A stretch of 64,000 nt of DNA from an uncultured Neptuniibacter sp. GTDB lineage: Bacteria; Pseudomonadota; Gammaproteobacteria; Pseudomonadales; Balneatricaceae. Both the position numbers and the translations under genes were made by a program. Shown here in pieces: positions 27,241-35,459 of this stretch. The stretch covers positions 124,001 to 188,000 of the forward strand of contig NZ_CANMIR010000004.1 in assembly GCF_947498015.1 (NCBI RefSeq), written 5' to 3'. Under the pieces are notes generated by a model, which was not told where the DNA came from, did not search any database, and saw only the letters and a program-made list of their open reading frames with translations. Numbering within the stretch: the stretch's first letter is position 1; the number at the start of each line of letters is the position of its first letter.

Positions 27241-28126
27241 TTTGTAATTGATTGATTTTAAAAGGATTTTGTTGAGTTTTTGGTGGTGGGCTTCTCTCGT
27301 TATTTTAGCTCTGTTTAGTGTACTAAGTATTGCTTAAATCAAGCAGAGCGTCCATATGCTACACACTGCCGCACTTGAGTCTAGATCTTGGATCTATGCT
27401 TACTTGGATTGTAGCAAAGTTCTCTGGTTTTACGTTGTAATAGCAAAACAATTAGCCTCTTGAACAGAGAGTTTTTATGGGTTGAGCTTGAGTCACCTCC
27501 TTGCCGCCCGGATCATATCTAACTACGAACTGTATGATGGCTTTCCCGTTTCAAGTTATCTAAATCTATGAGAATTAGTGGTTATCCCCAGAAAAAATAT
27601 TTGGGGTTAACTTTTATATTTCTTGGGTTGGTGCACAATTTATAACGATATACGTAATAAATTGTGCACCTAAATGATACGTACTCATCCTTACTAGGTT
27701 GCGAGATATCTAAGCTAGTCATCTCTATGTCCCGCGAGATTGGTTACAAAGTTGCCCCTTCAATGATCTTCCTACCTTATACAACCCATCTTTTCGAAAA
27801 ATCGAAAACGAAAAAATTGGGTGCTTTAGGCTCAAATATTTTCAGAGAATTGTTCAAAAATAGCGTCAAAAAATGGATTTTTAATGGCTGTTTTCAAACA
27901 ATGATTAGATTTTTCTTAACCATATATTTTTGAAAGAAAAATGGACGTTTAGATGGTCGTTTTTTTGAAAGAAATCATGAAAAAAATTGAAAGAATTAAG
28001 GCATCTTTAGAAACAGTTAAATACTATAACGATTAATAATTCCCTTTAAAAACAGTTGGTTGCGAGGTTGTTTGTGTTGTGCTGTACTGTGAATGTTCTC
28101 TCATAAATCGATAGGTTAGGTGCAAC
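27241..28126. other. AT-rich region inside the left end, no convincing gene
   Basis: About 890 bp of low-GC DNA. The longest open frame (27664-27933) has no family resemblance or Shine-Dalgarno and is not called. The stretch holds a near-perfect 41-bp palindrome (27630-27670). The last 100 bp should contain the promoter of the 28127 operon. Confidence 0.5.
27630..27670. repeat. 41-bp near-perfect palindrome
   Basis: GGTGCACAATTTAT (27630-27643) and ATAAATTGTGCACC (27657-27670) are perfect inverted arms. Inside them, ACG/CGT also pair around ATATA, with a single A/A mismatch pair. There is no T-run, so it is not a standard terminator. It could be a protein-binding site or a recombination or replication site. 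Confidence 0.75.
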
Positions 28127-28636
28127 ATGAAAAAGAAAAATCATCAAAATAAGGAAGAAGTTGAAAGCTCAGAGTTCGAACAAAAGTTAGAAGGTGATAA
28201 GGGCGTTTTTAAAGAACAAAGTACACCTGCCGGAACAGGGCTATCGATAAGCTTTGAAGAGGTCTTCGATCCAGGGGAATTGTTTGATGCAGGTTATATA
28301 GGTAAGTCTGTCAAAGAGATTGTTCAGATCGCAAATGAGATTGCTCCGTTCAAGCCTGTTCGGGTAGTTAAGTACTGGACATGGTTTGATCTTCGCTGTG
28401 ACCAAAAGGCCATCGAACGATATGCAGCAGAAGGTCTAAAGCCCGTAATGCTAATGGCGGATCAGATTATTTACGACTCCACCCAGCCAGAATCTGTCGG
28501 CAATTGGGTTCGTACGTCTCTTCTCCTAAAGTTTCACTCACCAGGTGCTTTTGAGACACGAAATCGGATTTACATGATGATTGATGCTGGGCGGCGTAAG
28601 CCAGTAAGCCCTGCATTTATTGCATCTCTACATTAA
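28127..28636 (+). CDS. Uncharacterised protein, first gene of a three-gene operon
   Basis: 169 aa. The N-terminal about 40 residues are charged and low-complexity (KKKNHQNKEEVESSEFEQK). The C-terminal about 120 residues look folded, with a conserved-looking centre (VRVVKYWTWFDLRCDQKAIERY) and GNWVRTSLLLKFH. I do not recognise the family. It is followed 15 bp later by a Phd-like gene, so it may be part of a toxin-antitoxin or defence cassette. Confidence 0.65.
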   Translation: MKKKNHQNKEEVESSEFEQKLEGDKGVFKEQSTPAGTGLSISFEEVFDPGELFDAGYIGKSVKEIVQIANEIAPFKPVRVVKYWTWFDLRCDQKAIERYAAEGLKPVMLMADQIIYDSTQPESVGNWVRTSLLLKFHSPGAFETRNRIYMMIDAGRRKPVSPAFIASLH

Positions 28637-28651
28637 AGGGAGAACATTGTC

Positions 28652-29161
28652 ATGACTCAGTTTTTCTTTTATTCCCGCTTCCGAAGGAATCTGAATAGCA
28701 TACTAAGACAGATCTCAAATCCATCTGGAGCTGAAGCCGTTTTCGTTGAGAAGAGGAACGGTGAGGATAGCTTTGTTTTGCTGTCAGCCAAGCTCTATGA
28801 GGAGCTAATGGAGATTAAGGCAGATGCCTCTTACTTGAATACGTCAGCACAAATTGAGGAGCTGCAAAAGAAAGTACCTATTTTTGCCAACCATCAAACC
28901 CCGTACGTACGGCTGATTGATATTCCCAATCCATGGCGGAGTGAGTTTTTCTCTGACTCCCTTGGAACTGGATGCCCAATCATCCCGGGTGAAGGTTCGT
29001 GTCACTATGCCTGGGATTGGAATAAATGGTTGGATTTCCGTTCGAAATCTCATCGGAGGACTCGTTTCGGCGGGCCTGTGTATTTTATATCAGATGATGA
29101 GGCTTCCAAGCCCGTAAAAGCTGAAAACCATGGCTCATCTGAGGAGGATCGTGAGTCATGA
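28652..29161 (+). CDS. Phd/YefM-like protein with C-terminal extension
   Basis: 169 aa. Residues 5-55 resemble Phd/YefM antitoxins: FRRNLNSILRQISN, then a strand-rich EAVFVEKRNGEDSFVLLSAK, then LYEELMEIK. The about 110-residue remainder is unrecognised, so this is longer than a classic antitoxin. It overlaps the next gene by 4 bp (ATGA), implying tight coupling to the metallophosphoesterase. An antitoxin role is inference. Confidence 0.65.
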   Translation: MTQFFFYSRFRRNLNSILRQISNPSGAEAVFVEKRNGEDSFVLLSAKLYEELMEIKADASYLNTSAQIEELQKKVPIFANHQTPYVRLIDIPNPWRSEFFSDSLGTGCPIIPGEGSCHYAWDWNKWLDFRSKSHRRTRFGGPVYFISDDEASKPVKAENHGSSEEDRES

Positions 29162-29928
29162 AAATTTTGGTTTATTCAGATCTTCATGTTGAAATCACTC
29201 CACTGTCACTACCTCAAAAAGTGTGGGAACAAGTTGATGTAGTGGTGTTGGCAGGGGATATAGGAACTGCAAAGAAAGCTCTACCTTGGATCCAAGAAAA
29301 CGTGCCTGAGGATATTCCTGCATACTGGGTTTACGGTAATCACGAATACTATGGTGGCCATCTCGCATCTTCACGTATTAAATCGGTTCGAACTTTAGGT
29401 GAAGAATCACCTATAAAAATCCTTGAGAACAGGTCTATTGAATTCAACGGGGTTCGGTTTCTGGGTTGTACCCTATGGACGGATTGTCGGATTCATGAGG
29501 ATAAAATCAGTACATCGTTAGTCACTCAAGAAATTGCAGAGCGTATGAATGACTATCGTCGAATCCGTACTGGGGGAAGTTATAGAAAATTACGGGTATC
29601 TGAGACCATCTGTGAACACCTTAATTCTGTAAGATGGCTTAGGTCTGAGCTGTCCAAAGAATACCCTGGACCAACAGTGGTAATAACTCATCATGCACCT
29701 CTGCGTGAGTGCCTTAATGATGTGGGCGATCCTTATCTAGATGGAACTTATGCATCGGATCTTAGTGAACTCATTGAAGAATACCAACCTGATATATGGA
29801 TATATGGGCATACCCATGAAAAACGAGATTTTATGGTGGGTAACACTCGCCTTATTTCGAATCCTCTAGGGTATGTTGAGTATGGAGAAAAGACCGGATT
29901 TGATCCCGCCTGTGTTATTGAAATCTGA
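29158..29928 (+). CDS. Calcineurin-like metallophosphoesterase
   Basis: 256 aa with the complete metal-binding set: SDLH (7-10), AGDIG (32-36), GNHEY (60-64), THHAP (near 180) and YGHTH (near 219). It is a cytoplasmic phosphoesterase or nuclease of unknown substrate. Third gene of the 28127-29928 operon. Such enzymes occur as effectors or regulators in defence and addiction cassettes, but nothing in the sequence fixes the substrate. Confidence 0.85.
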   Translation: MKILVYSDLHVEITPLSLPQKVWEQVDVVVLAGDIGTAKKALPWIQENVPEDIPAYWVYGNHEYYGGHLASSRIKSVRTLGEESPIKILENRSIEFNGVRFLGCTLWTDCRIHEDKISTSLVTQEIAERMNDYRRIRTGGSYRKLRVSETICEHLNSVRWLRSELSKEYPGPTVVITHHAPLRECLNDVGDPYLDGTYASDLSELIEEYQPDIWIYGHTHEKRDFMVGNTRLISNPLGYVEYGEKTGFDPACVIEI

Positions 29929-29988
29929 TGCTAGTTTCGTACTTCTGTTGGTAAGAGTAAACCAAAACACACATATCGAGGGCATGTA

Positions 29989-30309
29989 ATGAGCAGGATT
30001 GCACAAGTGCTATATGACGGCCGGTACGCAGGTGAATTAAGAGAACTGGATCAAGGTGGGTTCGAGTATATTTATGACTCTGATTATCTAGTCAGCGGTA
30101 CACCACTATCTTATCGACTGCCGTTACAAAAAGAGCCGTTTGTGGCGACGGAGCTATTTGCTTTCTTCGAAAATCTCGTTGCTGAAGGCTGGATGAGAGA
30201 AGCTCAGTTGGTAGCTGAAAACCTGGATAAGAACGATGCCTTTGAACTGTTATTACGAAACGGTAAGGACCTAGTAGGAGCTGTAACGGTGAGAGCATTA
30301 AATCCATGA
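29989..30309 (+). CDS. hipS: HipS-like protein (HipA N-terminal subdomain 1)
   Basis: 106 aa corresponding to the N-terminal subdomain of HipA (VLYDGRYAGELRE ... PLSYRLPLQ ... FFENLVAEG). In tripartite HipBST systems this piece is a separate gene and acts as the antitoxin of the HipT kinase. GAGGG lies just upstream, and it overlaps hipT by 4 bp. I found no HipB-type helix-turn-helix gene next to it; the upstream gene is the metallophosphoesterase. Confidence 0.82.
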   Translation: MSRIAQVLYDGRYAGELRELDQGGFEYIYDSDYLVSGTPLSYRLPLQKEPFVATELFAFFENLVAEGWMREAQLVAENLDKNDAFELLLRNGKDLVGAVTVRALNP

Positions 30310-31295
30310 ATCGCTGCTTCATTACTCTCGAGCAGTTGCCCGAATCTAATACCAATCCATTGATGAAAGATTCAGCGGCACAAGAACTGTATGGCTGCAG
30401 TTTTGTTTCAGCTCAGTTGGGAATGACCCGAAAAGAACTGTTAGTCGAAGGAAGAAGGTTTGTAAAAGGTATCTCTATACCCGGGGTTCAGCCAAAGTTA
30501 CCAATGAAAGTGGATAACATATCAAAGCAGCTAACCTTGGCTGGCAGTGACGGCGAATATATTCTCAAACCTACTCGTGATGGTTTTCATAATTATGCTG
30601 AGATGGAACACCTCTGTATGGAGATCAGTCGGGCACTAGGTATTGATACTGCCTTGTGTGGTCTGGTGCAGTATGCAGACGGAGAGTTGGCATATATCAC
30701 TAAACGTTTCGATCGAACACCTCTAGGGAAACTGCACCAAGAGGACCTTTGTTCTTTATCCGATAAACCGACATCAGAGAAATATAACAGCACCTATGAA
30801 GAAGCAGGTCGAGAATTGTTGCTGGCAACAGGGGCGAAAGTATCCGTGCAGTGTGATTATTTTCAGCGAGTTCTAGCTGCGTACCTGGTCGGTAATGATG
30901 ATTTTCATTTGAAGAATTTCAGTGTGCAACGATTAGCAGGCAACAGAGGGTTAACTTATGACTCATTAACTCCAAACTACGACTGCCTGTGTACTGAGTT
31001 CTATGAATTAAGCGTTTTTGGGCTGCTTGCAATGCCGCTATTAGATCAGGAGTTGAATGGTGAATACTCAGAAGCTTACGAGCACTATGGCTACTATACC
31101 AAAACAGACTTTCTGAGTTTGGCTGATGCGATTGGGATAGGCGAGCAACAGGCCATAGAGGTGTTGGAACGGTTGGGTGAAACGCAGCAAAAGGTTTTGT
31201 CCCTGATTGAGGTTTCCTTTATCAGCGATAAGCTCAAAGCAGAGTTTAAAGCTTTGGTTGAAGGTCGTTATAGAGCGATTTGTGCTGAGTATTGA
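30306..31295 (+). CDS. hipT: HipT-like Ser/Thr kinase toxin (HipA C-terminal type)
   Basis: 329 aa HipA-like kinase lacking the N-terminal subdomain, which is the separate HipS. The Gly-rich loop GISIPGVQPKL lies at residues 55-65, with Ser57-Ile58-Pro59. The catalytic loop is GNDDFHLKNF and the metal-binding segment is LTPNYDCL. Characterised HipT phosphorylates TrpS and is controlled by two loop serines; here only the first serine is kept. The target in this organism is unknown. Confidence 0.88.
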   Translation: MNRCFITLEQLPESNTNPLMKDSAAQELYGCSFVSAQLGMTRKELLVEGRRFVKGISIPGVQPKLPMKVDNISKQLTLAGSDGEYILKPTRDGFHNYAEMEHLCMEISRALGIDTALCGLVQYADGELAYITKRFDRTPLGKLHQEDLCSLSDKPTSEKYNSTYEEAGRELLLATGAKVSVQCDYFQRVLAAYLVGNDDFHLKNFSVQRLAGNRGLTYDSLTPNYDCLCTEFYELSVFGLLAMPLLDQELNGEYSEAYEHYGYYTKTDFLSLADAIGIGEQQAIEVLERLGETQQKVLSLIEVSFISDKLKAEFKALVEGRYRAICAEY

Positions 31296-31320
31296 TTAGT
31301 CACACTTCCCAAGAAAAAGA

Positions 31321-31448
31321 AAAGTCCTGCGGGAAATTTGGAAAATATCACAAAAGTCGTGGGTAAAAGTTGGGGGGGGGGCAAAAAAGTCCTATGAAAA
31401 AGTGGGAAATTTGCAAGAAAGTCCTATGAGAAAGTGGGAAATCTATAA
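31321..31448. repeat. Four degenerate ~32-bp tandem repeats with a 10-G tract
   Basis: Units begin AAAGTC at 31321, 31353, 31386 and 31418 (periods 32, 33 and 32). The last two are nearly identical (AAAGTCCTATGARAAAGTGGG). The second unit contains ten consecutive G (31372-31381). The array lies between the convergent hipT and exonuclease genes. There is no spacer diversity and no cas gene, so it is not a CRISPR array. Confidence 0.75.
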
Positions 31449-31519
31449 TGACCAATTCGGAAATTCAGAGACAACCTAACCTTTCTTGCCTGATTTAAAG
31501 GCTTTGATTTGGGCGCTTT

Positions 31520-32401
31520 TTACGGTCTGAATAGACCCACAAGCCGGCTGCTTAACTGCTCTAATACATCATCAATAAGCGCCAGATCTAGCAAAGGCAG
31601 GGTGTCTGTGATGTCTAGGTTGATGATTGTGCCGTTATGATTATCTTCATAATCAAATAATGCTGAACCTTTCAAACATTCATGCCCAAAAACAACGACA
31701 AGTTGTGCATCTTCAAGTGATGTATCCGTTAGCAACCGACTGGACTTCTTTACGCATTCCAGCTCGGTTGTATTGATTCCAAAGGAAAGAGTGTTAAAGC
31801 TCTCAGCTTGGCAATCTAACAATGTTTTAAGGCTGTGGGCAGGTCGGAAAGGCGGTTCACTTATACAGTGGATTTTGTGAATTCCATGTGCTGATAGCGA
31901 ATCGACAATGTTATTAGCTTTTCTGAGAAGGTTTATTGCATCGGCCATGCGTTTAGCATCAGGGACAGCTCGATGTGGAGGTGGATTAGCTTTCAGTATC
32001 TTGAAGAATGTAGCGAACTGATCAGTAGGAAGTCGATCAAGCAGTTCTCGAATATCTCTAAGAGTAAAGCTCGGTTTAATTCCAGCCGCATTGAATAGTG
32101 TCTTCAGCCACTCACCATCATAGACTGCTGCGTCAGAATAGATATCCTCTGCGCCGAGTTGTTTATTCAGAGCTAAACAAGCCTGATGAATAGTGATTCC
32201 TTGATCTAAGAGTACAGAGCGAGGGATAGCATGGATTTGCTGTGCTTTGAGATCCCAGTGAGTCCATTCTGGAATCGGTTTAATTAGGAAGGAGCTTTCG
32301 TTACCTTCCGTATCAACCCATCCGACTTCTATTGGGTAGCTATCTTCATGGATGCCACTGGCTTCAATATCTAAAAATGTAAGAAGCTCTTGTGAGGTCA
32401 T
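31520..32401 (-). CDS. DEDD-type 3'-5' exonuclease with a C-terminal extension
   Basis: 293 aa from the ATG at 32401, which overlaps the upstream stop codon as TGATG; an earlier in-frame ATG at 32413 is possible. The exonuclease motifs are FLDIEASG (Exo I) and HRAVPDAKRMADAI (Exo III, with His and Asp). The C-terminal about 130 residues are unrecognised. The preceding LexA-type promoter suggests DNA-damage induction. Likely a DnaQ-fold nuclease carried as cargo. Confidence 0.78.
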   Translation of the reverse strand: MTSQELLTFLDIEASGIHEDSYPIEVGWVDTEGNESSFLIKPIPEWTHWDLKAQQIHAIPRSVLLDQGITIHQACLALNKQLGAEDIYSDAAVYDGEWLKTLFNAAGIKPSFTLRDIRELLDRLPTDQFATFFKILKANPPPHRAVPDAKRMADAINLLRKANNIVDSLSAHGIHKIHCISEPPFRPAHSLKTLLDCQAESFNTLSFGINTTELECVKKSSRLLTDTSLEDAQLVVVFGHECLKGSALFDYEDNHNGTIINLDITDTLPLLDLALIDDVLEQLSSRLVGLFRP

Positions 32402-32628
32402 CAGTGCAGCCACACTTCTCTCATAAGGTATGACTCAAGGTCTTCAGGTTCGGTGGCTGATTGTAATGCTGCATCAATCACATCAGAGGGAACTTCCTGA
32501 GCATAGGCAGCAGCAATAATAGGGATGATTCTATCTAGCCTTCCTAGATCAATGAAGTGGACATCTTGTGGAAATTTTTTGATGGAATGGATGGCTTGGG
32601 TATAAGCAACTATGTCTAGTGAGGCCAT
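32401..32628 (-). CDS. Small protein preceding the exonuclease, uncharacterised
   Basis: 75 aa, mostly helical, with an acidic C-terminal half (SATEPEDLESYL). It is coupled to the exonuclease by TGATG. Its ATG lies 16 bp downstream of the LexA-like box. It may be a cofactor or inhibitor of the nuclease; no family recognised. Confidence 0.65.
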   Translation of the reverse strand: MASLDIVAYTQAIHSIKKFPQDVHFIDLGRLDRIIPIIAAAYAQEVPSDVIDAALQSATEPEDLESYLMREVWLH

Positions 32629-32644
32629 GGTTAATTCTCTCGAT

Positions 32645-32686
32645 ATGTATATATATACAGTATAGCCTCGTTATATGTATTGGCAA
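32645..32686 (-). promoter_or_regulatory. LexA-controlled promoter
   Basis: On the minus strand: TTGCCA (-35, 32686-32681), a 16-nt spacer, TATACT (-10, 32664-32659), and an overlapping box CTGTATATATATACAT (32660-32645). The gammaproteobacterial SOS box is CTGT-N8-ACAG; this copy differs at one position. Confidence 0.7.
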
Positions 32687-32765
32687 ATATCCTGAGTAAT
32701 AAACATAGCTACAGCAGTTATAATTACGGATACGCAAGCAAACTCAAATCGATACTAGAAATACA

Positions 32766-32966
32766 ATGAACGACAATTTATCCGAATGGCTTCAGGGATT
32801 ATCCCCCCAGCAGCTTGAACTTGTTAAAAACAGGCTAGATGAACTAATCGCAGAAAAGAAATCGCGTGTAGCAAATCCAGGAGCTGCTTCATTGGATGAT
32901 CTTGCTTCATCTCTTGGGTTGGACTTAAGAGGTTTATCTCGAGACGTTAATCGTAAACTACGTTGA
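32766..32966 (+). CDS. Small helical protein, uncharacterised
   Basis: 66 aa: a coiled helix (LSPQQLELVKNRLDELIAEK) followed by a second short helical segment ending in a basic tail. The first part is reminiscent of the oligomerisation region of H-NS-like proteins but is too short to assign. Divergent from the SOS-regulated pair. Confidence 0.5.
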   Translation: MNDNLSEWLQGLSPQQLELVKNRLDELIAEKKSRVANPGAASLDDLASSLGLDLRGLSRDVNRKLR

Positions 32967-33122
32967 TTGGTTGGCTTAAATTACCGTAATTACTGCAACA
33001 TGGTCAGTTCCCATACTTTCCGGAAGTCTGGTAACTGACAAAAGAGGTACAAGATCTCTGTCGGAACCGGGGTGTTAATGTTGGCCGCTAAATTATAGTT
33101 TTTGTTTAGAAGGGGGATTCTT

Positions 33123-33419
33123 ATGGAAATTAAAGGACTCCAACAAGTTGAAACCACTATAGATTTCCGTTGTGACCTTTGCGGTGACAGCTGTAAGCAA
33201 GAAACCGGCGTCACTCAAAGCTTGGAATTTGGTACGCTAAACGCAAACTGGGGCTATGCCTCAAAGCATGATGGGGAAAGCTATAACATCCATTTTTGCG
33301 AAGACTGCTTTTTCCAAACGTTAGCCAATTTGAGAGAAGCCCGTAGGGGCATTCGAATGTTTGATCAGGACTTTGACCCACTTGCAGGTACTGAAACAGA
33401 CCCTTTAGCTGAAAAATAA
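33123..33419 (+). CDS. Small Cys-rich (probable zinc-binding) protein
   Basis: 98 aa from the ATG at 33123, preceded by AAGGGGG. CDLCGDSC near residue 18 and CEDC near 60 form two CxxC knuckles of a probable zinc site. An acidic C-terminus follows. Function unknown. Confidence 0.65.
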   Translation: MEIKGLQQVETTIDFRCDLCGDSCKQETGVTQSLEFGTLNANWGYASKHDGESYNIHFCEDCFFQTLANLREARRGIRMFDQDFDPLAGTETDPLAEK

Positions 33420-33577
33420 AGAACAGATAGTGCCTCTACTTTTTAGAAGCCTCGTATAGCTAAGTTATAACTTTTCATCGCGCCCAAGGCTGTTAGGCAA
33501 TATTTTACGGCAGTGAAGAGAGATACTGTTTCAATCCTGATTCAATCTTCTTAATATTTGTAGCTTCCATGCTCAGA

Positions 33578-33616
33578 AAGGCTCTGTTGAACATATGCAC
33601 AACAGGGCCTTTTCTT
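33578..33616 (+). terminator. Terminator-like hairpin between convergent genes
   Basis: AAGGCTCTGTTG pairs with CAACAGGGCCTT (one G-T) around a 10-nt loop, followed by TTTCTT. It can serve the 33123 gene and the convergent exonuclease. Confidence 0.75.
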
Positions 33617-33653
33617 GGTACGGCATTTCTGATGTAAACAGTGTGATTGACGA

Positions 33654-34256
33654 TTACTGTTTTTCAGTCTGAAGAAAGATGTACGGTAGTAGCTTAACGA
33701 TATTTTGAACATCAGCCAGACTTCGGTGATGCTTGCCAGCAAGTTCAAGCCCCTTTAGTTCAAATGCTTTTCTCATACCTACTTGAGGTTTAATCCTCTG
33801 ACTTTTCGCAAATCCTTTTTTTAAATTCAGTTTCATTGTTGGGCTAAATTCATCTAGGTTGTGATGGTTACAATCAATATTTATTTGGTCAAGATCGTAT
33901 GCGCCCCAAGAGCAAAAAACATAATCTGTTGTGGACGAGGGTAACCAAGCGATGAATCTTTCGAAAACAGCACTGAAGGGCTGTGCTTGACTGATCTGCT
34001 CTTGATTAATGCCTGTAAGTTCAATACAAAAATCACTCAAAATAGGATGGATAATTGGGCTTACCAGGCTGTTAAACTCGCTAATAACGTCAAAGCTTTT
34101 AGCGCAAACTAGGACTGCACCCAACTCGATAATTTCTCTCATGTCTGGCGGAATAGATCCATCTTCAGTGCAGGTGTGTTCAACATCTACGATCAGAAGA
34201 TACTTCTTAGTATCTAAAATGTGTTTCATACCATCTGTTGTGTATTCAACATGCAT
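33654..34256 (-). CDS. ERI-1/KapD-like DEDDh 3'-5' exonuclease
   Basis: 200 aa. Exo I: LLIVDVEHTCTEDG; Exo II: CSWGAYDLDQI; Exo III: GKHHRSLADVQNIVKLL with the catalytic His and Asp. The compact single-domain layout matches the ERI-1-like/KapD subgroup, which can trim RNA 3' ends. The start may be at the internal Met ten residues in. Second exonuclease gene in the same cargo block. Confidence 0.82.
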   Translation of the reverse strand: MHVEYTTDGMKHILDTKKYLLIVDVEHTCTEDGSIPPDMREIIELGAVLVCAKSFDVISEFNSLVSPIIHPILSDFCIELTGINQEQISQAQPFSAVFERFIAWLPSSTTDYVFCSWGAYDLDQINIDCNHHNLDEFSPTMKLNLKKGFAKSQRIKPQVGMRKAFELKGLELAGKHHRSLADVQNIVKLLPYIFLQTEKQ

Positions 34257-34684
34257 CAGTTAATCCACGCTGGTTTTGAATAGGGTATACATTTTCACAT
34301 CTCAGAGGTTTTAACTCGTTATTTTCTTTGTAGCACATCAAGGGGCTCCAGGTGGTCTTGAAAAATGCCTTGATTGCTGAGAAGACCTGTAACCATATGA
34401 TTTTTATAAGTTAACCCTAATAGAATATTTCAAGGTTAGCCCATCTACAAACAGATACGCTGGACGTTTGGATTATGTTGTAGATCGCCTTGCGGTTTCT
34501 CAAATCATGTACTATGTTTATTGCTACGGCGCAGAGCCAACGCAGCATCAGCGTAAAAACTGTGAAATAACAACGTCCGGCCCAACATTAAAAATTTTAT
34601 TGTTGTAGCCCTCTCGTTACGAAAGATGCCGATGTCTATAGGTTAGATGTTAGAGGTGCTACCAACAGCAATAGGATTTTTATT
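34257..34684. other. Intergenic region, no gene seen
   Basis: About 430 bp, AT-rich at the left, with a GC-richer stretch near 34480-34590. No terminator, tRNA or convincing att-type site was identified. Confidence 0.45.
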
Positions 34685-35422
34685 ATGGACATTCATGCCC
34701 ACGATACTGCTCGAATTATATCTGCAGGTTTATTCAAAATAGCTTCCCTTCTTTTTCACCGGAAATGTCGCTCAGAGCTAAGCCTATCATTATCTCAATT
34801 ACGGGAAAGCCTTGCCCGGGCACTGGGATTTAGTGATTACCACGGGTTGAAAAATAATGATTCAATCGTAATAGAGTTCGACAGAATGGTAGAGGTGTCA
34901 GGGATTCCGGATTGTGCGAAAGAGGCTTTATTCGAGTTTTTCTTCCGCAGCCCTTTCATAAATACTGGTACCGAAAACACTCTATGCCTTGCTGTGAGAG
35001 GGCTAGGGGAGGAAGAGCATTTTATTTCTACCCATCCTTATATCGATCATGGCCAAGGTCTTTATCGTGAAGATTTTGACTTTATACCCCTAGGTAAAGA
35101 AGTGGCACTGCCGTTGGACGATTGGAAGGCTTTCGTTCTTAAAGTGGAGGCGGAGCTTAAACAATCGACAGACACTAATCCCTCCGACTTATGTGAATCA
35201 ATCGTTCATCTTTTCAATCAAATCGATAGTGTTCAGCCTTATTACGGCCCTTATTTGTTTGTGGATGATTACCCTGAATTGCAGAAGTCCATTGAGGAAA
35301 GCCAAAGTAAAGCAGACACCAGAAAAGTCCTTGCCGAGTGGTATTCGCTCGAAGATGATTTTGCTACCCCTTTGAGTGATTTGATCTCCTTTTGTGAGGA
35401 AAGCTTAGACCTGCCTTCCTGA
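34685..35422 (+). CDS. Uncharacterised protein with LGFSDYHGLK motif
   Basis: 245 aa. The N-terminal 55 residues include LRESLARALGFSDYHGLKNND, a helix-turn motif shared by several plasmid- and island-borne uncharacterised proteins. The remainder is acidic and unrecognised. Followed by a strong hairpin. Confidence 0.65.
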   Translation: MDIHAHDTARIISAGLFKIASLLFHRKCRSELSLSLSQLRESLARALGFSDYHGLKNNDSIVIEFDRMVEVSGIPDCAKEALFEFFFRSPFINTGTENTLCLAVRGLGEEEHFISTHPYIDHGQGLYREDFDFIPLGKEVALPLDDWKAFVLKVEAELKQSTDTNPSDLCESIVHLFNQIDSVQPYYGPYLFVDDYPELQKSIEESQSKADTRKVLAEWYSLEDDFATPLSDLISFCEESLDLPS

Positions 35423-35434
35423 CTTTTTGAACTT

Positions 35435-35459
35435 TCAGAGCAACCCCGTGTTGCTCTGA
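35435..35459 (+). terminator. Hairpin after the 34685 gene
   Basis: TCAGAGCAAC / GTTGCTCTGA, a perfect 10-bp stem with loop CCCGT. It lacks a T-run, so termination efficiency is uncertain. Confidence 0.6.

Noticed and set aside
27630..27670. Palindrome as a Xer dif-like site
   Set aside because: Starts GGTGC like a XerC arm, but the rest is a long symmetric repeat rather than two 11-bp arms with a 6-bp centre matching dif.
27664..27933. 89-codon open frame in the transposon left-end region
   Set aside because: No Shine-Dalgarno, no recognisable family, AT-rich composition, and the start codon overlaps the palindrome arm. Likely chance.
31321..31448. Possible CRISPR array
   Set aside because: Units are contiguous tandem repeats with no separate unique spacers, and no cas genes are present.
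34480..34600. Possible integron attC-like site (GGCCCAAC near 34577)
   Set aside because: No matching GTTRRRY partner at a proper distance and no integrase nearby.
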